Positions 1 to 10,091 are shown, counted from the stretch's first letter. The stretch: DNA of 64,000 nt from Humitalea rosea (GCF_003253705.1 NZ_QKYU01000022.1:1-64000), one strand, 5' to 3'. The notes: generated by a model from the letters alone, not told the origin. Numbers and translations are program-made.

Positions 1-145
1 CCATCGCCAATCGTCCCAAACAGAGCAAAATGCCCAGCAATGCTCAGGCGAAAGCCAGGAAATCGGCCAATCTCGACACGTATTTCCGCAGCCTGCTAAC
101 TCGTGGATCGCCGATGCGATCCTGCCTTTCACTGACCCCGCCGCC
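1..145. other. non-coding left edge downstream of trpS
   Basis: No convincing gene is seen here. The stretch is somewhat less GC-rich than its surroundings and lies 3' of trpS. A forward open frame crosses it, but that frame is an arginine/serine-rich shadow running into trpS antisense. It could hold the trpS 3' end and the start of whatever lies to the left. Confidence 0.4.
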
Positions 146-1150
146 TCACCGTCGCGGCGGCAAAAACCCCACCAGGCGCTCCGCCTCGGCCACGATCGGG
201 TCGGCGATGGCCGCCGCCCGCTCGGCGCCCAGGTGCAAGGCGGCATCGACCGCCCCCGGATCGGCCAGCAGCCGCCGCATCTCGCCCGCGATGGGGGAGA
301 GGTGGGCGACCAGCGCCTCGGCCAGCGTGTCCTTGAAGGCGCCGAAGCCGCTGCCGCCATACAGGCGCAGCACGCCCGCCGCATCGGTGTCGGTGATCGC
401 GGCCAGGATGCCGACCAGGTTGCGCGCTTCCGCCCGCCCCTCCAGCCCCGCGACCTCGGAGGGCAGGGGCTCGGCATCGGTGCGGGCGCGGCGGATCTTC
501 TGGGCGATGCTGTCCGCGTCATCGGTCAGGTTGATGCGCGACTGGTCCGAGGGGTCGGACTTGCTCATCTTCTTGGTGCCGTCGCGCAGCGACATGACCC
601 GGGCGGCGACGCCGAGGATCATCGGCTCGATCCGCGGGAAGAAGGCCACGCCATAGTCGTGGTTGAATTTTTCCGCGATGTCGTTGGCGAGTTCGAGGTG
701 CTGGCGCTGGTCATCGCCGACCGGAACCGAGGTCGCATGATACGCGTGGATGTCCGCCGCCATAAGATTTGGATAGACATAGAGGCCCGTCGAGGCGGCT
801 TCCCGGTCCTTGCCGGCCTTGTCCTTGAACTGCGTCATCCGGTTCAGCCAGCCGAGGCGGGCCACGCAATTGAAGATCCAGGCGAGCCGGACATGGGCCG
901 GCACATGCGACTGCACGAAAAGGATGCAGCGGGCGGGATCGAGCCCGCAGGCGATCAGCGCCGCGGCCATTTCCCGTGTCGCCTGAGCGAGTTCCGCGGG
1001 ATTCTGGAAGACGGTGATGGCGTGCTGGTCGACCACGCAGAACAGGCTCTCGTCGCCATTCTGCATCGGCACCCAGTTGCGGATGGCGCCGAGATAGTTG
1101 CCGAGGGTGGGGACGCCGGACGGCTGGATGCCGGAAAACACGCGGGGCAT
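146..1150 (-). CDS. trpS: Tryptophanyl-tRNA synthetase
   Basis: Charges tRNA-Trp with tryptophan using ATP; cytoplasmic class I synthetase, usually a homodimer. The 334-residue product has the usual bacterial TrpRS length. It shows an N-terminal SGIQPSG segment followed by TLGN (HIGH-type nucleotide site) and a KKMSKS loop near residue 200. The open frame continues upstream to 1417, but the ATG at 1150 gives the normal family start, MPRVFSG. It is divergent from the ABC transporter operon that begins at 1306. Housekeeping gene; identification is firm. Confidence 0.97.
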   Translation of the reverse strand: MPRVFSGIQPSGVPTLGNYLGAIRNWVPMQNGDESLFCVVDQHAITVFQNPAELAQATREMAAALIACGLDPARCILFVQSHVPAHVRLAWIFNCVARLGWLNRMTQFKDKAGKDREAASTGLYVYPNLMAADIHAYHATSVPVGDDQRQHLELANDIAEKFNHDYGVAFFPRIEPMILGVAARVMSLRDGTKKMSKSDPSDQSRINLTDDADSIAQKIRRARTDAEPLPSEVAGLEGRAEARNLVGILAAITDTDAAGVLRLYGGSGFGAFKDTLAEALVAHLSPIAGEMRRLLADPGAVDAALHLGAERAAAIADPIVAEAERLVGFLPPRR

Positions 1151-1219
1151 GGCTGGCTTTCTGGTGTGCTGCAGGTGCGGTCTGTTCGTCCTCCATTGCC
1201 GGCGCGTCAAGGTCAGGCA

Positions 1220-1249
1220 TTGCGCAGGGGGCCCCGGCCTGCCTAGCAT
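1220..1249 (+). promoter_or_regulatory. candidate sigma70-type promoter for the ABC operon
   Basis: TTGCGC (1220-1225) and TAGCAT (1244-1249) are separated by 18 bases, in the divergent region between trpS and the binding-protein gene. An imperfect hairpin (about 1263-1284, CCCCG/CGGGG arms) and a strong AGGAGGAG ribosome site (1291-1298) follow. The match to consensus is only partial, so this is a suggestion. Confidence 0.22.
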
Positions 1250-1305
1250 CACCGTGGGAAATGGTACCCCGACAAACGGGGACCGGTCTGAGGAGGAGTT
1301 CAAGA

Positions 1306-2664
1306 ATGGCAAGCAACGGGATTTCCCGTCGCGCGGCGCTGGGCGCCGGCGTCGCGGGTGTGGCGGCTTCGGCCCTGCCACTGGTGAATGTTCACGCGCA
1401 GGGAACCGCCGGCACATTGCGCTGCGGCTTCTGGGACCATTGGGTCCCCGCCGGCAATGGTGCGATGCGGGAACTCTGCGCCGAATGGGGCGAAAAGAAC
1501 CGCGTCAACGTCCAGGTCGATTTCATCACCTCGGTCGGCAACCAGAACCTGCTGACCATCGCGGCGCAGGCGCAGGCGCGCAGCGGCCACGACATCCTCG
1601 CCTTCCCGACCTGGGAGCCGGCGGCCCATGCCGAGCTGCTGGAGCCGGTCGATGACGTCGTCAACCGTCTCATCGGCAAATACGGCCCGATCAACTCCGC
1701 CGCCGAATTCCTCGGCAAGCGCGACGGCCATTGGCGCGGCATCCCGACCGTATCCGGCTCGCAGCAGAAAGTGTCCTGCGCGCGCTTCGACCTGATGCAG
1801 GAGCATGCGGGGCTGGACATCCGCGCGATGTGGCCGGCCGCCGACGTGCGCGGCCCTGGCGCCGACAACTGGAACTGGGCGACCTTCCTGACCGCGGCGC
1901 AGAAGTGCCATGCGGCGGGCTTCCCCTTCGGCCTGCCGATGGGCTCCTTCACCGATGCCGTCGACTGGCTCGGCGCGCTGTTCACCTCGTACAACGCGAA
2001 GTTCATCGACGCGGACGGCAAGGTCACGGTCAAGACCGATCCGGGCGTGCGCGCCGGCCTCGAATACATGATCCAGCTGTCGAAGTACCTGCCGGATGAC
2101 GTCTGGGCCTGGGATGATGCCAGCAACAACCGGGCGCTGATCTCCGGCCGCTCGGCCCTGATCTTCAACCCGCCGTCGGCCTGGGCCGTCGCCAAGCGCG
2201 ACTCGCCCGATGTGGCCGAGAAGTGCTGGTACATGCCGATGCCCTCGGGCCCGGCCGGGCGCTTCACGCCCTACCTGCCGTATTTCTGGGGCATCTGGAG
2301 CTTCAGCCGCAACAAGACCGCGGCCAAGGGGTTGCTGGAATTCCTCTCGGAACGCAGCAGCGCCGAGAAGCAGACCACGATCAGCAGCGGCTACGACATC
2401 CCGCCCTTCGCGACCATGTCCGACTTCCCGATCTGGAAGACGGAAGGCCCGCCGGTCGGCGTCGTCTACAACTACCCGATCAAGCCGCATCACAACGCGA
2501 CCCAGAGCGTCGCCTTCGCGCCCGCGCCGGCGGAGATCGCCGTGCAGGCCTACAACCAGGCGATCAACACCAAGCTCGTCGCCCGCGTGGCGAAGGGTGG
2601 CGAGACGATCGACCAGGCCCTGGACTGGGCGGCGCGCGAATTGCGCAACTTCGCCCGCGGCTGA
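1306..2664 (+). CDS. Sugar-type ABC transporter substrate-binding protein
   Basis: Periplasmic receptor that would deliver a solute, probably a sugar or sugar derivative, to the two permeases encoded next. It has 452 residues, normal for cluster-B (MalE/UgpB-like) binding proteins. The N-terminus carries a twin-arginine-like SRRAALGAG segment and a hydrophobic stretch ending near HAQG, so Tat export is likely. ATG 1306 is chosen because AGGAGGAG sits just upstream; the open frame from 1261 adds no signal-peptide logic. First gene of an operon running to 10085. The substrate cannot be read from the sequence; the downstream dehydrogenases suggest an oxidised sugar or polyol. Confidence 0.9.
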   Translation: MASNGISRRAALGAGVAGVAASALPLVNVHAQGTAGTLRCGFWDHWVPAGNGAMRELCAEWGEKNRVNVQVDFITSVGNQNLLTIAAQAQARSGHDILAFPTWEPAAHAELLEPVDDVVNRLIGKYGPINSAAEFLGKRDGHWRGIPTVSGSQQKVSCARFDLMQEHAGLDIRAMWPAADVRGPGADNWNWATFLTAAQKCHAAGFPFGLPMGSFTDAVDWLGALFTSYNAKFIDADGKVTVKTDPGVRAGLEYMIQLSKYLPDDVWAWDDASNNRALISGRSALIFNPPSAWAVAKRDSPDVAEKCWYMPMPSGPAGRFTPYLPYFWGIWSFSRNKTAAKGLLEFLSERSSAEKQTTISSGYDIPPFATMSDFPIWKTEGPPVGVVYNYPIKPHHNATQSVAFAPAPAEIAVQAYNQAINTKLVARVAKGGETIDQALDWAARELRNFARG

Positions 2665-2676
2665 TGCGGAACCGGC

Positions 2677-2698
2677 CGGGGGGGCGTTCTCCCCCCCG
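2677..2698 (+). other. GC stem-loop between binding protein and permease genes
   Basis: CGGGGGGG (2677-2684) and CCCCCCCG (2691-2698) form a perfect 8-bp stem with a 6-base loop. It lies directly after the binding-protein stop, and no T-run follows. In malE-malF type operons such intercistronic structures protect the upstream mRNA so that the receptor is made in excess. That role is inferred here. Confidence 0.6.
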
Positions 2699-2725
2699 TG
2701 CCCTCCTGCCTGGAGGATCTGACAC

Positions 2726-3664
2726 ATGGCCGCAGACGGCAGCATGGTAGTGCCGGAGACGGGCGACTCATCGGGCAAGGTGGGGTCGCTGCGGCGATTC
2801 ACGCGGCGTCGCTCGACGATCGCCTTCCTGATGACGACGCCGTTGTTGATCGTGATCGGCGGGCTGGTCGCCTATCCGGCGATGTACGCGATCTATCTCT
2901 CGACCCTGAACCGCCGCATGACCCAGAATATCGGGCTCGGCAATTTCGAGATCCTGCTGGATACCGAAACCTTCTGGATGGTGATCTGGCAGTCCTGCAT
3001 CTTCGCGGTCACCGCGGTGCTGGCCAAGGCGCTGATCGGATTCTGGCTTGCCCACAAGCTGCATGACATCCCGACCAAGGGGCAGCGCAAATGGCGCGGC
3101 ATGCTGCTCGTCCCCTGGGTGATCCCGCCGGCGCTGTCCACGCTCGGCTGGTGGTGGATGTTCGACCCTTCCTATTCCTCGATCAACTATCTGCTGAACA
3201 TCTTCGCCGTGCCCTCGGTGCCCTGGCTGGGCGAGGCCAATTGGGCGCGGGTTTCGGTGATCATGGTCAACGTCTGGTATGGCGCGCCCTTCTTCATGAT
3301 CATGTATCTGGCGGCGCTGAAATCGGTGCCGGAGCAGCTCTATGAGGCCGCGGCCATCGATGGCGCGACCGGCGTGCAAAGGCTGCGGTACGTGACCCTG
3401 CCGATGATGCGCAACATCATCTCGATCACCGTGCTGTTCAGCCTGATCGTCACCTTCGCGAACTACGACATCGTGCGCGTGCTGACCAATGGCGGGCCGC
3501 GCGACCTCACGCATGTCTTCGCGACCTATGCGTTCCAGGTCGGCATCCTGTCGGGCAACGTGCCGCGCGGCGCGGCTGTCAGCCTCTTCATGTTCCCATT
3601 GCTCGCCATCTTCGCCTTCTTCGTGCTGCGTGGCGTGACGAAGCGCACCAAGGAGGAACAGTGA
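2726..3664 (+). CDS. Sugar ABC transporter permease (MalF/UgpA type)
   Basis: Inner-membrane subunit of the importer. The 312 residues contain about six hydrophobic segments, the first at residues 34-60. A cytoplasmic EAA loop (EAAAIDGA, residues 207-214) docks on the ATPase. The start is preceded by TGGAGG (about 2711-2716). The stop overlaps the start of the second permease by one base (TGATG), implying translational coupling and 1:1 stoichiometry. The N-terminal 30 residues are polar and cytoplasmic, as usual for this family. Confidence 0.93.
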   Translation: MAADGSMVVPETGDSSGKVGSLRRFTRRRSTIAFLMTTPLLIVIGGLVAYPAMYAIYLSTLNRRMTQNIGLGNFEILLDTETFWMVIWQSCIFAVTAVLAKALIGFWLAHKLHDIPTKGQRKWRGMLLVPWVIPPALSTLGWWWMFDPSYSSINYLLNIFAVPSVPWLGEANWARVSVIMVNVWYGAPFFMIMYLAALKSVPEQLYEAAAIDGATGVQRLRYVTLPMMRNIISITVLFSLIVTFANYDIVRVLTNGGPRDLTHVFATYAFQVGILSGNVPRGAAVSLFMFPLLAIFAFFVLRGVTKRTKEEQ

Positions 3665-4557
3665 TGTCCGCTGTCACGAGCCGGGAAGAACCCGGCATCT
3701 ACCACAAGGCGGGATCGCTGCATGGCGAGCGACGCTGGGCGATGTGGAGCGCCTATATCTCGCTGATCCTGGCCTCGATCATCTTCCTGGCCCCGCCGGT
3801 CTACATGTTCATCACCAGCCTGAAGACGAGCGCCGAGGTCGCCAACCCCGTCGGCAGCCCCTGGCTGGTGCGCGAGCCGACCTTGGACAACTACATCGAT
3901 CTGCTGACCGACCCGACCTTCCTCGGCTTCTTCTGGAACAGCACGAAGATCACGATCTGCGTCGTGGTGCTGACGATGGTGATCTCCACCCTCGCGGCCT
4001 TCGCGCTGGCGCGGATGCGGTTCTGGGGCAGCCAGGCGCTCGCGACCGGTGTGTTCCTGACCTATCTGGTGCCGGAGACGCTGCTGTTCATCCCGCTGTA
4101 CCAGATCGTCGGCGGGCTTGGGCTGCTGAACTCGGCCTGGGGGCTGGTGCTGGTCTATCCCACGCTCACGGTGCCGTTCTGCACCTGGATCATGATCGGC
4201 TATTTCGCCTCCATCCCGAAGGAGCTGGATGAGGCGGCGCTGATCGACGGGGCCAATTGGATGCAGATGCTGACGAAGATCTTCATCCCCGTGGCGATGC
4301 CCGGCATCATCGCGGCGACGATCTTCGCCTTCACCGTCTCCTGGGCGGCCTTCGTCTATCCCACCGCCTTCGTCACCACGCCGGACCAGATGCCACTGAC
4401 CATCGGCGTCGTCTCCACGCTGGTGCGGGCCGATACCTTCGTCTGGGGAAAGATCATGGCAGGTGCGTTGCTTGCGGCCACGCCACCGGTCATCGTCTAT
4501 GCGTTTCTCATGGATTATTACATCGCGGGCCTTACGGCCGGCGCGACAAAGGGCTGA
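3664..4557 (+). CDS. Sugar ABC transporter permease (MalG/UgpE type)
   Basis: Second membrane subunit of the importer, 297 residues, with the EAA loop EAALIDGA at residues 190-197 and hydrophobic segments starting near residue 28. A GTG at 3661 is in frame, but ATG 3664 has AGGAGG (3651-3656) at ideal spacing and is preferred. It pairs with the upstream MalF-type protein to form the channel. The ATPase gene follows after six bases. Confidence 0.93.
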   Translation: MSAVTSREEPGIYHKAGSLHGERRWAMWSAYISLILASIIFLAPPVYMFITSLKTSAEVANPVGSPWLVREPTLDNYIDLLTDPTFLGFFWNSTKITICVVVLTMVISTLAAFALARMRFWGSQALATGVFLTYLVPETLLFIPLYQIVGGLGLLNSAWGLVLVYPTLTVPFCTWIMIGYFASIPKELDEAALIDGANWMQMLTKIFIPVAMPGIIAATIFAFTVSWAAFVYPTAFVTTPDQMPLTIGVVSTLVRADTFVWGKIMAGALLAATPPVIVYAFLMDYYIAGLTAGATKG

Positions 4558-4563
4558 TCCCAG

Positions 4564-5664
4564 ATGGCTGAAGTATCGCTGCGCAAGATCGTCAAGGCCT
4601 ATGAGGGCAACGTCCAGGCCGTGAAGGGCATCGACCTTGAGATCGCGGACCATGAGTTCGTGGTGCTGGTCGGCCCGTCCGGCTGCGGCAAATCCACCAC
4701 CCTGCGCATGATCGCGGGGCTGGAGGAGATCACCTCGGGCGATATCGCGATCGGGGGCAAGGTCGTCAACGACATCCCCCCGCGCGACCGGGACATCGCG
4801 ATGGTGTTCCAGAACTACGCGCTCTATCCGCATATGACGGTCGCGGAGAACATGGCCTTCGGGCTGATGCTCCGCAAATTCCCCAAGGATGAGATCCTCC
4901 GTCGCGTGACGAATGCCGCGAAGATCCTCGACATCACGGAGCTTCTTGGCCGCAAGCCGAAGGCGCTCTCCGGCGGGCAGCGGCAGCGCGTGGCCATGGG
5001 CCGCGCGATCGTGCGCGACCCCAAGGTCTTCCTGTTCGACGAACCGCTCTCGAACCTCGATGCCAAGCTGCGCGTGCAGATGCGCACCGAGATCAAGAAG
5101 GTCCATCAGAAGGTCCGCACCACCACCGTCTATGTCACCCACGACCAGGTCGAGGCGATGACGCTCGCGGATCGCGTCGTCGTCATGAACGGCGGGATCA
5201 TCGAGCAGGTCGGCCCGCCGCAGGAACTCTACCACCATCCGGCGACGCGCTTCGTCGCGGGCTTCATCGGCAGCCCGGCGATGAATTTCTTTCCCGCGCA
5301 TCTGATCAATGGTTCGGGCGCGCTGCGGGTGCGGCTGCCCGATGGCACCGAGCTTGCGGTGCCCGCCGAGCGCAGCGCGCGCTACGCGGCCTATGCCGGG
5401 CGTGACGTGACCTTCGGCCTGCGCCCCGAACACCTGACCGAGGCCAAGAACCTCGCGCGGGAAAATGTCGAGACGCTGACCTGCACGCCGGAGGTGATCG
5501 AGCCGATGGGCATGGAGACGCTGATCCACTTCCGCGTGGGGGGCGAGGAGATCTGCGGTCGTATTGACCCGACCACGGAAGCGGCACCCAATGTGCCTTT
5601 GGCGATGGCGGCGGATATGAACTACATGCATTTGCTCGATCCCACGACGGGGCGCGTTCTTTGA
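4564..5664 (+). CDS. Sugar ABC transporter ATP-binding protein (UgpC/MalK type)
   Basis: Energises the importer by ATP hydrolysis. Walker [10 protein letters not shown] is at residues 37-45, the Q-loop VFQNY near 81, the signature LSGGQ at 135-139, Walker B VFLFDEP around 155-161, and the H-loop is THDQ. The C-terminal third is the TOBE/regulatory domain typical of MalK and UgpC (GLRPEHL), giving a length of 366. The family often serves several importers, which matters because the second sugar importer in this window (58958-61961) has no ATPase. Its stop overlaps the TTG start of the next gene. Confidence 0.95.
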   Translation: MAEVSLRKIVKAYEGNVQAVKGIDLEIADHEFVVLVGPSGCGKSTTLRMIAGLEEITSGDIAIGGKVVNDIPPRDRDIAMVFQNYALYPHMTVAENMAFGLMLRKFPKDEILRRVTNAAKILDITELLGRKPKALSGGQRQRVAMGRAIVRDPKVFLFDEPLSNLDAKLRVQMRTEIKKVHQKVRTTTVYVTHDQVEAMTLADRVVVMNGGIIEQVGPPQELYHHPATRFVAGFIGSPAMNFFPAHLINGSGALRVRLPDGTELAVPAERSARYAAYAGRDVTFGLRPEHLTEAKNLARENVETLTCTPEVIEPMGMETLIHFRVGGEEICGRIDPTTEAAPNVPLAMAADMNYMHLLDPTTGRVL

Positions 5665-6410
5665 GCCTCGCCGGGAAGCGCATCTGGGTCACGGGTGCGG
5701 GGTCGGGCATCGGGCGCGCGGTCGCCCAGGCGCTGGCCGCCGAGGGCGCGCGGCTCATCCTCTCTGGCCGCCGGGAGGCCCCGCTGCGCGAGACGGCGGT
5801 GCTGGCCGGGCAATCGGATGCGATGATCCTGCCGATCGACCTCACCGATGCCGCCGCGGTGCAGGCCGCGGCCGATGCGGTGGGCGAGATCGACATCCTG
5901 GTGAACAACGCCGGCGGCAATCTTCTGCGCCGGCACTGGCACCAGCTGACCGCCGAGGCCGCCCAGGGGATGATCAACCAGAACCTGGTGGCGCCCTTCC
6001 TGACCAGCCTCGCCGTGTTGCCGGGGATGCGGGAACGCGGTGGCGGGCTGTTGGTGCAGATCGCTTCCATGGCCGGCAAGCATACGCATCCGGTCTCGGG
6101 GCCGACCTATATCGCGGCCAAGCACGGGGTGGTCGCCTTCTCGGCCAGCATCAATGCCGAGAACGGCATCTTCGGCATCCGCTCCACCGCGATCTGCCCG
6201 GGCGAGGTGAATACCCCGATCCTCGACCTGCGGCCGCAGAAGATCGCGGCGGATGAGCTGGCGCGCATGTTGCAGCCGGAGGATATCGCCGCCGCGGTGC
6301 TCTACGTCTGCCAGCAGCCGCCGCGTGTCTGCATCAACGAGATGCTGGTGACGCCGACGCGGAATCGCGCGAACCTCGCCCTCGCCGAAAGTCTTGCCGC
6401 ACTACCCTGA
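5661..6410 (+). CDS. SDR-family oxidoreductase
   Basis: NAD(P)-dependent short-chain dehydrogenase of 249 residues. It has the classical TGAGSGIG cofactor motif near residue 12, the structural NNAGG, a serine in QIASMAG, and the catalytic Y-x3-K in TYIAAKHG. It starts with TTG inside TTGA, overlapping the ATPase stop, so it is translationally coupled to the importer. It probably oxidises or reduces the imported compound or a product. The substrate is not predictable. Confidence 0.88.
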   Translation: MSLAGKRIWVTGAGSGIGRAVAQALAAEGARLILSGRREAPLRETAVLAGQSDAMILPIDLTDAAAVQAAADAVGEIDILVNNAGGNLLRRHWHQLTAEAAQGMINQNLVAPFLTSLAVLPGMRERGGGLLVQIASMAGKHTHPVSGPTYIAAKHGVVAFSASINAENGIFGIRSTAICPGEVNTPILDLRPQKIAADELARMLQPEDIAAAVLYVCQQPPRVCINEMLVTPTRNRANLALAESLAALP

Positions 6411-6418
6411 AGGATATC

Positions 6419-7504
6419 ATGGCCAGCTACGTCACTGTTCCCATCCCGGTCGCGACCCTGCAGTCGGTGATCGAATCGATTTTCCAGGCGACCGGTTGCG
6501 ACGCCAAGGAAGCGCATCGCGTCGCCGAGCATCTGATCGGCGCCAACCTCGCCGGCCACGACAGCCACGGCGTCGGCCGCGTGCCGCGTTACGTCGAATG
6601 GCTGCAGCAGGGCTTCGTCCTGGCCGGGCAGTCGGTCGAGACCATCACCGATGGCGGCGCCTTCGTGCTGCTGGATGGGAAGTTCGGCCTCGGCCAATCC
6701 GTCGCCAGGCAGGCGGCGGCGATCGGCATCGAGCGGGCGCTGGCCAATGGCTCCTGCATCGTGGGCCTGCGCAGCGCGGGCCATGTCGGGCGCATCGGCG
6801 AATACGCCGAGCAGGCGATCGAACAGGGCATTCTCTCGATCCATTTCGTCAATGTCGGCGGCAGCGTGCTGGTGGCGCCCTTCGGCGGCGTCGAGCGCCG
6901 CTTCTCCACCGCCCCCTGCTGCATCGGCGTGCCGCTGGATGGCGAGCCGGTGGTGCTGGATTTCGCGACCTCGCGCGTCGCGGAGGGCAAGGTCCTGGTC
7001 GCCTCCAACGGCGGCAAGCCGCTGCCGGGCGATGCGCTGATCGAGGCGGACGGCACCCTCTCCGGCGATCCGCACACGCTCTATGGCGATTACGAACAGA
7101 TCGGCCCGCGCAACGCCGCCGGCGGCACCGGCGCGATCCGCGCCTTCGGTGACCACAAGGGCAGCGGGCTTGCGATGATCTGCGAATTGCTGGGCGGCGT
7201 GCTGACTGGCAGCGGCGCCTGCGGGCCGATCACCGAGCGTGGCCGCATCTGCAACGGCATGCTGTCGATCTACCTCAGCCCGAAGCATTTCGGCGATGAG
7301 GCCGCCTTCCGCGCCGCCGGCCGCGCCTACGTCGATTGGGTGCGCAGCGCGCAGCCCGCCGATCCCGCTTTGCCCGTGCTGGCGCCGGGCGATCCGGAGC
7401 GCGCCCTGCGCGCCGAGCGCACGGCCAATGGCGTGCCGCTAAGCCCTGACACCTGGGAAGGAATACGTCGTTGCGCGCAATCACTTGGGGTGGCCGTTCC
7501 CTGA
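6419..7504 (+). CDS. Ldh family (malate/lactate/ureidoglycolate-type) dehydrogenase
   Basis: NAD(P)-dependent 2-hydroxyacid dehydrogenase of the Ldh2/MDH2 fold, unrelated to classical LDH. It has 361 residues with family blocks GHDSHGVGRVP, GHVGRIGEYAE and DHKGSGLAMICELLGG. Members act on malate, sulfolactate, ureidoglycolate, delta1-piperideine-2-carboxylate or sugar acids. The genomic setting (importer plus SDR plus GMC oxidoreductase) favours a hydroxy or sugar acid. ATG 6419 has a weak AAGGA site upstream. The 3' end overlaps the next gene by 34 bases in another frame. Confidence 0.9.
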   Translation: MASYVTVPIPVATLQSVIESIFQATGCDAKEAHRVAEHLIGANLAGHDSHGVGRVPRYVEWLQQGFVLAGQSVETITDGGAFVLLDGKFGLGQSVARQAAAIGIERALANGSCIVGLRSAGHVGRIGEYAEQAIEQGILSIHFVNVGGSVLVAPFGGVERRFSTAPCCIGVPLDGEPVVLDFATSRVAEGKVLVASNGGKPLPGDALIEADGTLSGDPHTLYGDYEQIGPRNAAGGTGAIRAFGDHKGSGLAMICELLGGVLTGSGACGPITERGRICNGMLSIYLSPKHFGDEAAFRAAGRAYVDWVRSAQPADPALPVLAPGDPERALRAERTANGVPLSPDTWEGIRRCAQSLGVAVP

Positions 7505-8490
7505 CCAGCCGGCGTTCGCTGCTGGCCGCACCAGCACTGTTGCTGGCACGGCCGGCCTTCGCGGCCTTTCCTGACCGCGCCATCACGCTCGTCACCGGCT
7601 TCGCGCCCGGTGGCAGCACGGATGTCGCGGCCCGGCTGGTGGCCGACCGGATGCAGACCTACCTGCCGGCCGGCACCCGCATCGTGGTGGAGAACCGCGC
7701 CGGGGCGGGCGGCACCGTCGCCAGCGAGTGGATGAAGCGCCAAAACCCCGACGGGCACATGCTGATGCTGGTCGAGGCCTCCAGCCACGCGGTCGCGCCC
7801 AACGCGATCCGTGGCGGCACGCGCTACGATCCGTTGGCCGATTTCACCCCGGTCGCCATCGTCGGCACCGGGCCGCTGGTGCTGATCACCACCCCGGCCT
7901 TCCCGGCGCGGACGCCGCAGGAGGTTGTGGCGGCGATGCGGGGGCTGGGCACGGATGGCATCACCTATGCCTCCTCCGGCGTCGGTTCCATCCCGCATCT
8001 GGCCGCCGAGATGTTCCGCCTGGCGACCGGCAGCACCGCGCCCTTCCTGCATGTGCCCTATCGCAGCGGCGGGCAGATGGTCGAGGCCATCGCCAAGGAT
8101 GAGGGCAGCTTCGGCATCGCCGTGCTGGCCAGCGCCGCGCCGCAGATGCGGGATGGGCGGGTGCGCGGCATCGCCCTGACCAGCGCGCGCCGCAGCCCCG
8201 CCTTCCCCGACCTGCCGACCCTGGGCGAGACGGCGCTGCCGGGCTTCGACCTCGGCACCTGGAACGTCATCCTTGCCCCCAAGGGCGCGCCGCCCGAGGT
8301 CGTGGCGGTGCTGAATGAGGCGATCACCCGCGCCATCGCCGATCCCGCGCTGAAGCAGCGGCTGCTGATCGCCGGGGTGGATGCATGGGAGGGGCCGAAC
8401 AGCCCCGCCGATACCGGCGCCTTCATGGCCGCCGAGCTGGCGAAATTCCGCGAGGTGGTGGCGCGGACCGGCGTCCAGCTCGACGCTTGA
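7471..8490 (+). CDS. Bug-family (TTT) periplasmic substrate-binding protein
   Basis: Tripartite tricarboxylate transporter receptor, the TctC/Bug family that binds carboxylates in a two-lobed pocket. It has 339 residues with an N-terminal signal peptide (SRRSLLAAPALLLARPAFA), then the family pattern FPDRAITLVTGFAPGGSTD and a YASSGVGSIPHLAAEMF block. A TTG start at 7471 with GGAAGG upstream is the only sensible start. No TctA or TctB membrane gene lies nearby, so it either borrows a distant permease or acts as a sensor. Co-operonic with a hydroxyacid dehydrogenase, suggesting a carboxylate ligand. Confidence 0.9.
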   Translation: MRAITWGGRSLTSRRSLLAAPALLLARPAFAAFPDRAITLVTGFAPGGSTDVAARLVADRMQTYLPAGTRIVVENRAGAGGTVASEWMKRQNPDGHMLMLVEASSHAVAPNAIRGGTRYDPLADFTPVAIVGTGPLVLITTPAFPARTPQEVVAAMRGLGTDGITYASSGVGSIPHLAAEMFRLATGSTAPFLHVPYRSGGQMVEAIAKDEGSFGIAVLASAAPQMRDGRVRGIALTSARRSPAFPDLPTLGETALPGFDLGTWNVILAPKGAPPEVVAVLNEAITRAIADPALKQRLLIAGVDAWEGPNSPADTGAFMAAELAKFREVVARTGVQLDA

Positions 8491-10085
8491 GCGACGCGGA
8501 TGTCCTGCCCGATGTCCTGATCGTCGGTGGCGGCAGCGCCGGCTGCCTGCTGGCCGCGCGGCTGTCGGAGGACCCTAGCCGCCGCGTGCTGCTGCTGGAG
8601 GCGGGGCCCTCGGGCAAGGGCGATCCCTGGATCGCGCTGCCCATGGGCTATGCCAAGCTCTTCGGCAGCGGCAAGTACAACTGGGGCCATGAGACCGAGC
8701 CCCAGGCCCATCTGAACGACCGCCGCATCCCCTGGCCGCGCGGCAAGGTGCTGGGCGGCAGCGGCAGCGTGAACGGGCTGGTCTTCCTGCGCGGCGCGCC
8801 GACCGACTATGACCGCTGGGCCCAGGCCGGCGCCCGCGGCTGGGCCTATGCCGATGTCGAGCCGGTGTTCCGCAGCCTGGAAACCTGGGCCGGGCCACCC
8901 AATCCGGCGCGCGGCGCGGCGGGGCCGATCCATGTGACCGAGCCGCGCCGGCTGGCCCCGGCCGCGCGCGCCTTCATGGAGGCCGCCATTGCCGCGGGCC
9001 TGCCGCGCAACCCCGATTTCAACGCCGGCACCCCGATCGAGGGGGTGGCGCCGGTGCAGATGAACACCGAGAACGGCTACCGCTCCTCCTCCGCCCGCGC
9101 GCTGCTGGCCCCCGCCATGGGGCGGCCGAACCTGCGCGTCGAGACCGGGGTGATGACGCATCGCATCCTGATCGAGGACGGGCGCGCCGTGGGGGTCGAA
9201 ACCTCGCGCGGCGTGTTCCGCGCCGCCAAGGAGGTCGTCATCTGCGCCGGGGCGATCGAAACGCCGAAACTGCTGATGCTGTCGGGCATCGGCGATGGCG
9301 CGGCGCTGAACGGGCTGGGCATCCCGGTGGTGCATCACGCGCCCGATGTCGGCGCCAATCTGCAGGATCATCTGGTCGGCAAGTTCATCTACCGCACCCG
9401 CCCCTGTGGCACGCTGAACGAGATCATGGCCAGCAATGTCGCCAAGGCGCGGATGGGGCTGGACTGGCTTTTCGCCCGGCGCGGCCCGCTCTCGATCGGC
9501 GCCGGCGAGACCAATGCCTTCGCCGCCGTGACCCCGGGGGCGGAGGAGGCCGAGGTGCAGTTCCTCTTCGTGAATTTCTCGACCTTCAACTACGCCGAGG
9601 GGCTGCATCCCTTTCCCGGCGTGCTGTTCAACTATGGCCAGTGCCGGCCGGACAGCCGCGGGACCATCACCCTGCGCAGCCCCGAGCCCTCCGACAAGCC
9701 GCTGATCGACCCCAACTACCTCGACCATCCCAATGATGTGCGGGTGATGCTGGCCGCCGCCCGCATGGGCCGGAAGATCGCCGCCCAAGACCCCTTCGCC
9801 GGGCTGGTCGAGGCCGAGCTGCGCCCGGGGCCCGAGGCGCAGGATGACGAAGCGCTGCTGGCCAATATCCGCGCCACCGCCACCACCGTCTTCCACCCCT
9901 GCGGCACCGCCCGCATGGGCAGCGACGACCGCGCGGTGCTGGACCCGCAGCTGCGGCTGCGCGGGGTCGCGGGGCTGCGGGTCGCCGATGCCTCGGCGTT
10001 TCCGCTGATCCCCTCGCCGAACATCCAGCCGGCGGTGCTGATGGTGGCCGAACGCGCGGCGGCGTTTATCCGCGCCGGGCGCTGA
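8487..10085 (+). CDS. GMC-family FAD-dependent oxidoreductase (choline/alcohol dehydrogenase type)
   Basis: Flavoprotein oxidising a primary alcohol. It has 532 residues with the FAD Rossmann motif IVGGGSAGCLLAARL, GMC signature 1 (PRGKVLGGSGSVN) and signature 2 region (GAIETPKLLMLSGIG). The C-terminal HPCGTARMGSD block carries the active-site histidine region. An in-frame ATG exists at 8385 but lies deep inside the receptor gene. TTG 8487, in TTGA overlap with the preceding stop, gives the expected N-terminus. Last gene of the catabolic operon; it ends six bases from the convergent tlpA-like gene. Confidence 0.93.
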   Translation: MSDADVLPDVLIVGGGSAGCLLAARLSEDPSRRVLLLEAGPSGKGDPWIALPMGYAKLFGSGKYNWGHETEPQAHLNDRRIPWPRGKVLGGSGSVNGLVFLRGAPTDYDRWAQAGARGWAYADVEPVFRSLETWAGPPNPARGAAGPIHVTEPRRLAPAARAFMEAAIAAGLPRNPDFNAGTPIEGVAPVQMNTENGYRSSSARALLAPAMGRPNLRVETGVMTHRILIEDGRAVGVETSRGVFRAAKEVVICAGAIETPKLLMLSGIGDGAALNGLGIPVVHHAPDVGANLQDHLVGKFIYRTRPCGTLNEIMASNVAKARMGLDWLFARRGPLSIGAGETNAFAAVTPGAEEAEVQFLFVNFSTFNYAEGLHPFPGVLFNYGQCRPDSRGTITLRSPEPSDKPLIDPNYLDHPNDVRVMLAAARMGRKIAAQDPFAGLVEAELRPGPEAQDDEALLANIRATATTVFHPCGTARMGSDDRAVLDPQLRLRGVAGLRVADASAFPLIPSPNIQPAVLMVAERAAAFIRAGR

Positions 10086-10091
10086 GGCCGG

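Noticed and set aside
146-1417. Longer trpS start at 1417
   Set aside because: The added 89 residues have no TrpRS similarity and overlap the 5' end of the divergent binding-protein gene. ATG 1150 matches the family.
3526-5631. A 701-residue - strand frame opposite the permease and ATPase genes
   Set aside because: The + strand genes carry clear transporter motifs. The antisense frame is histidine/arginine/aspartate-rich, typical of a shadow.
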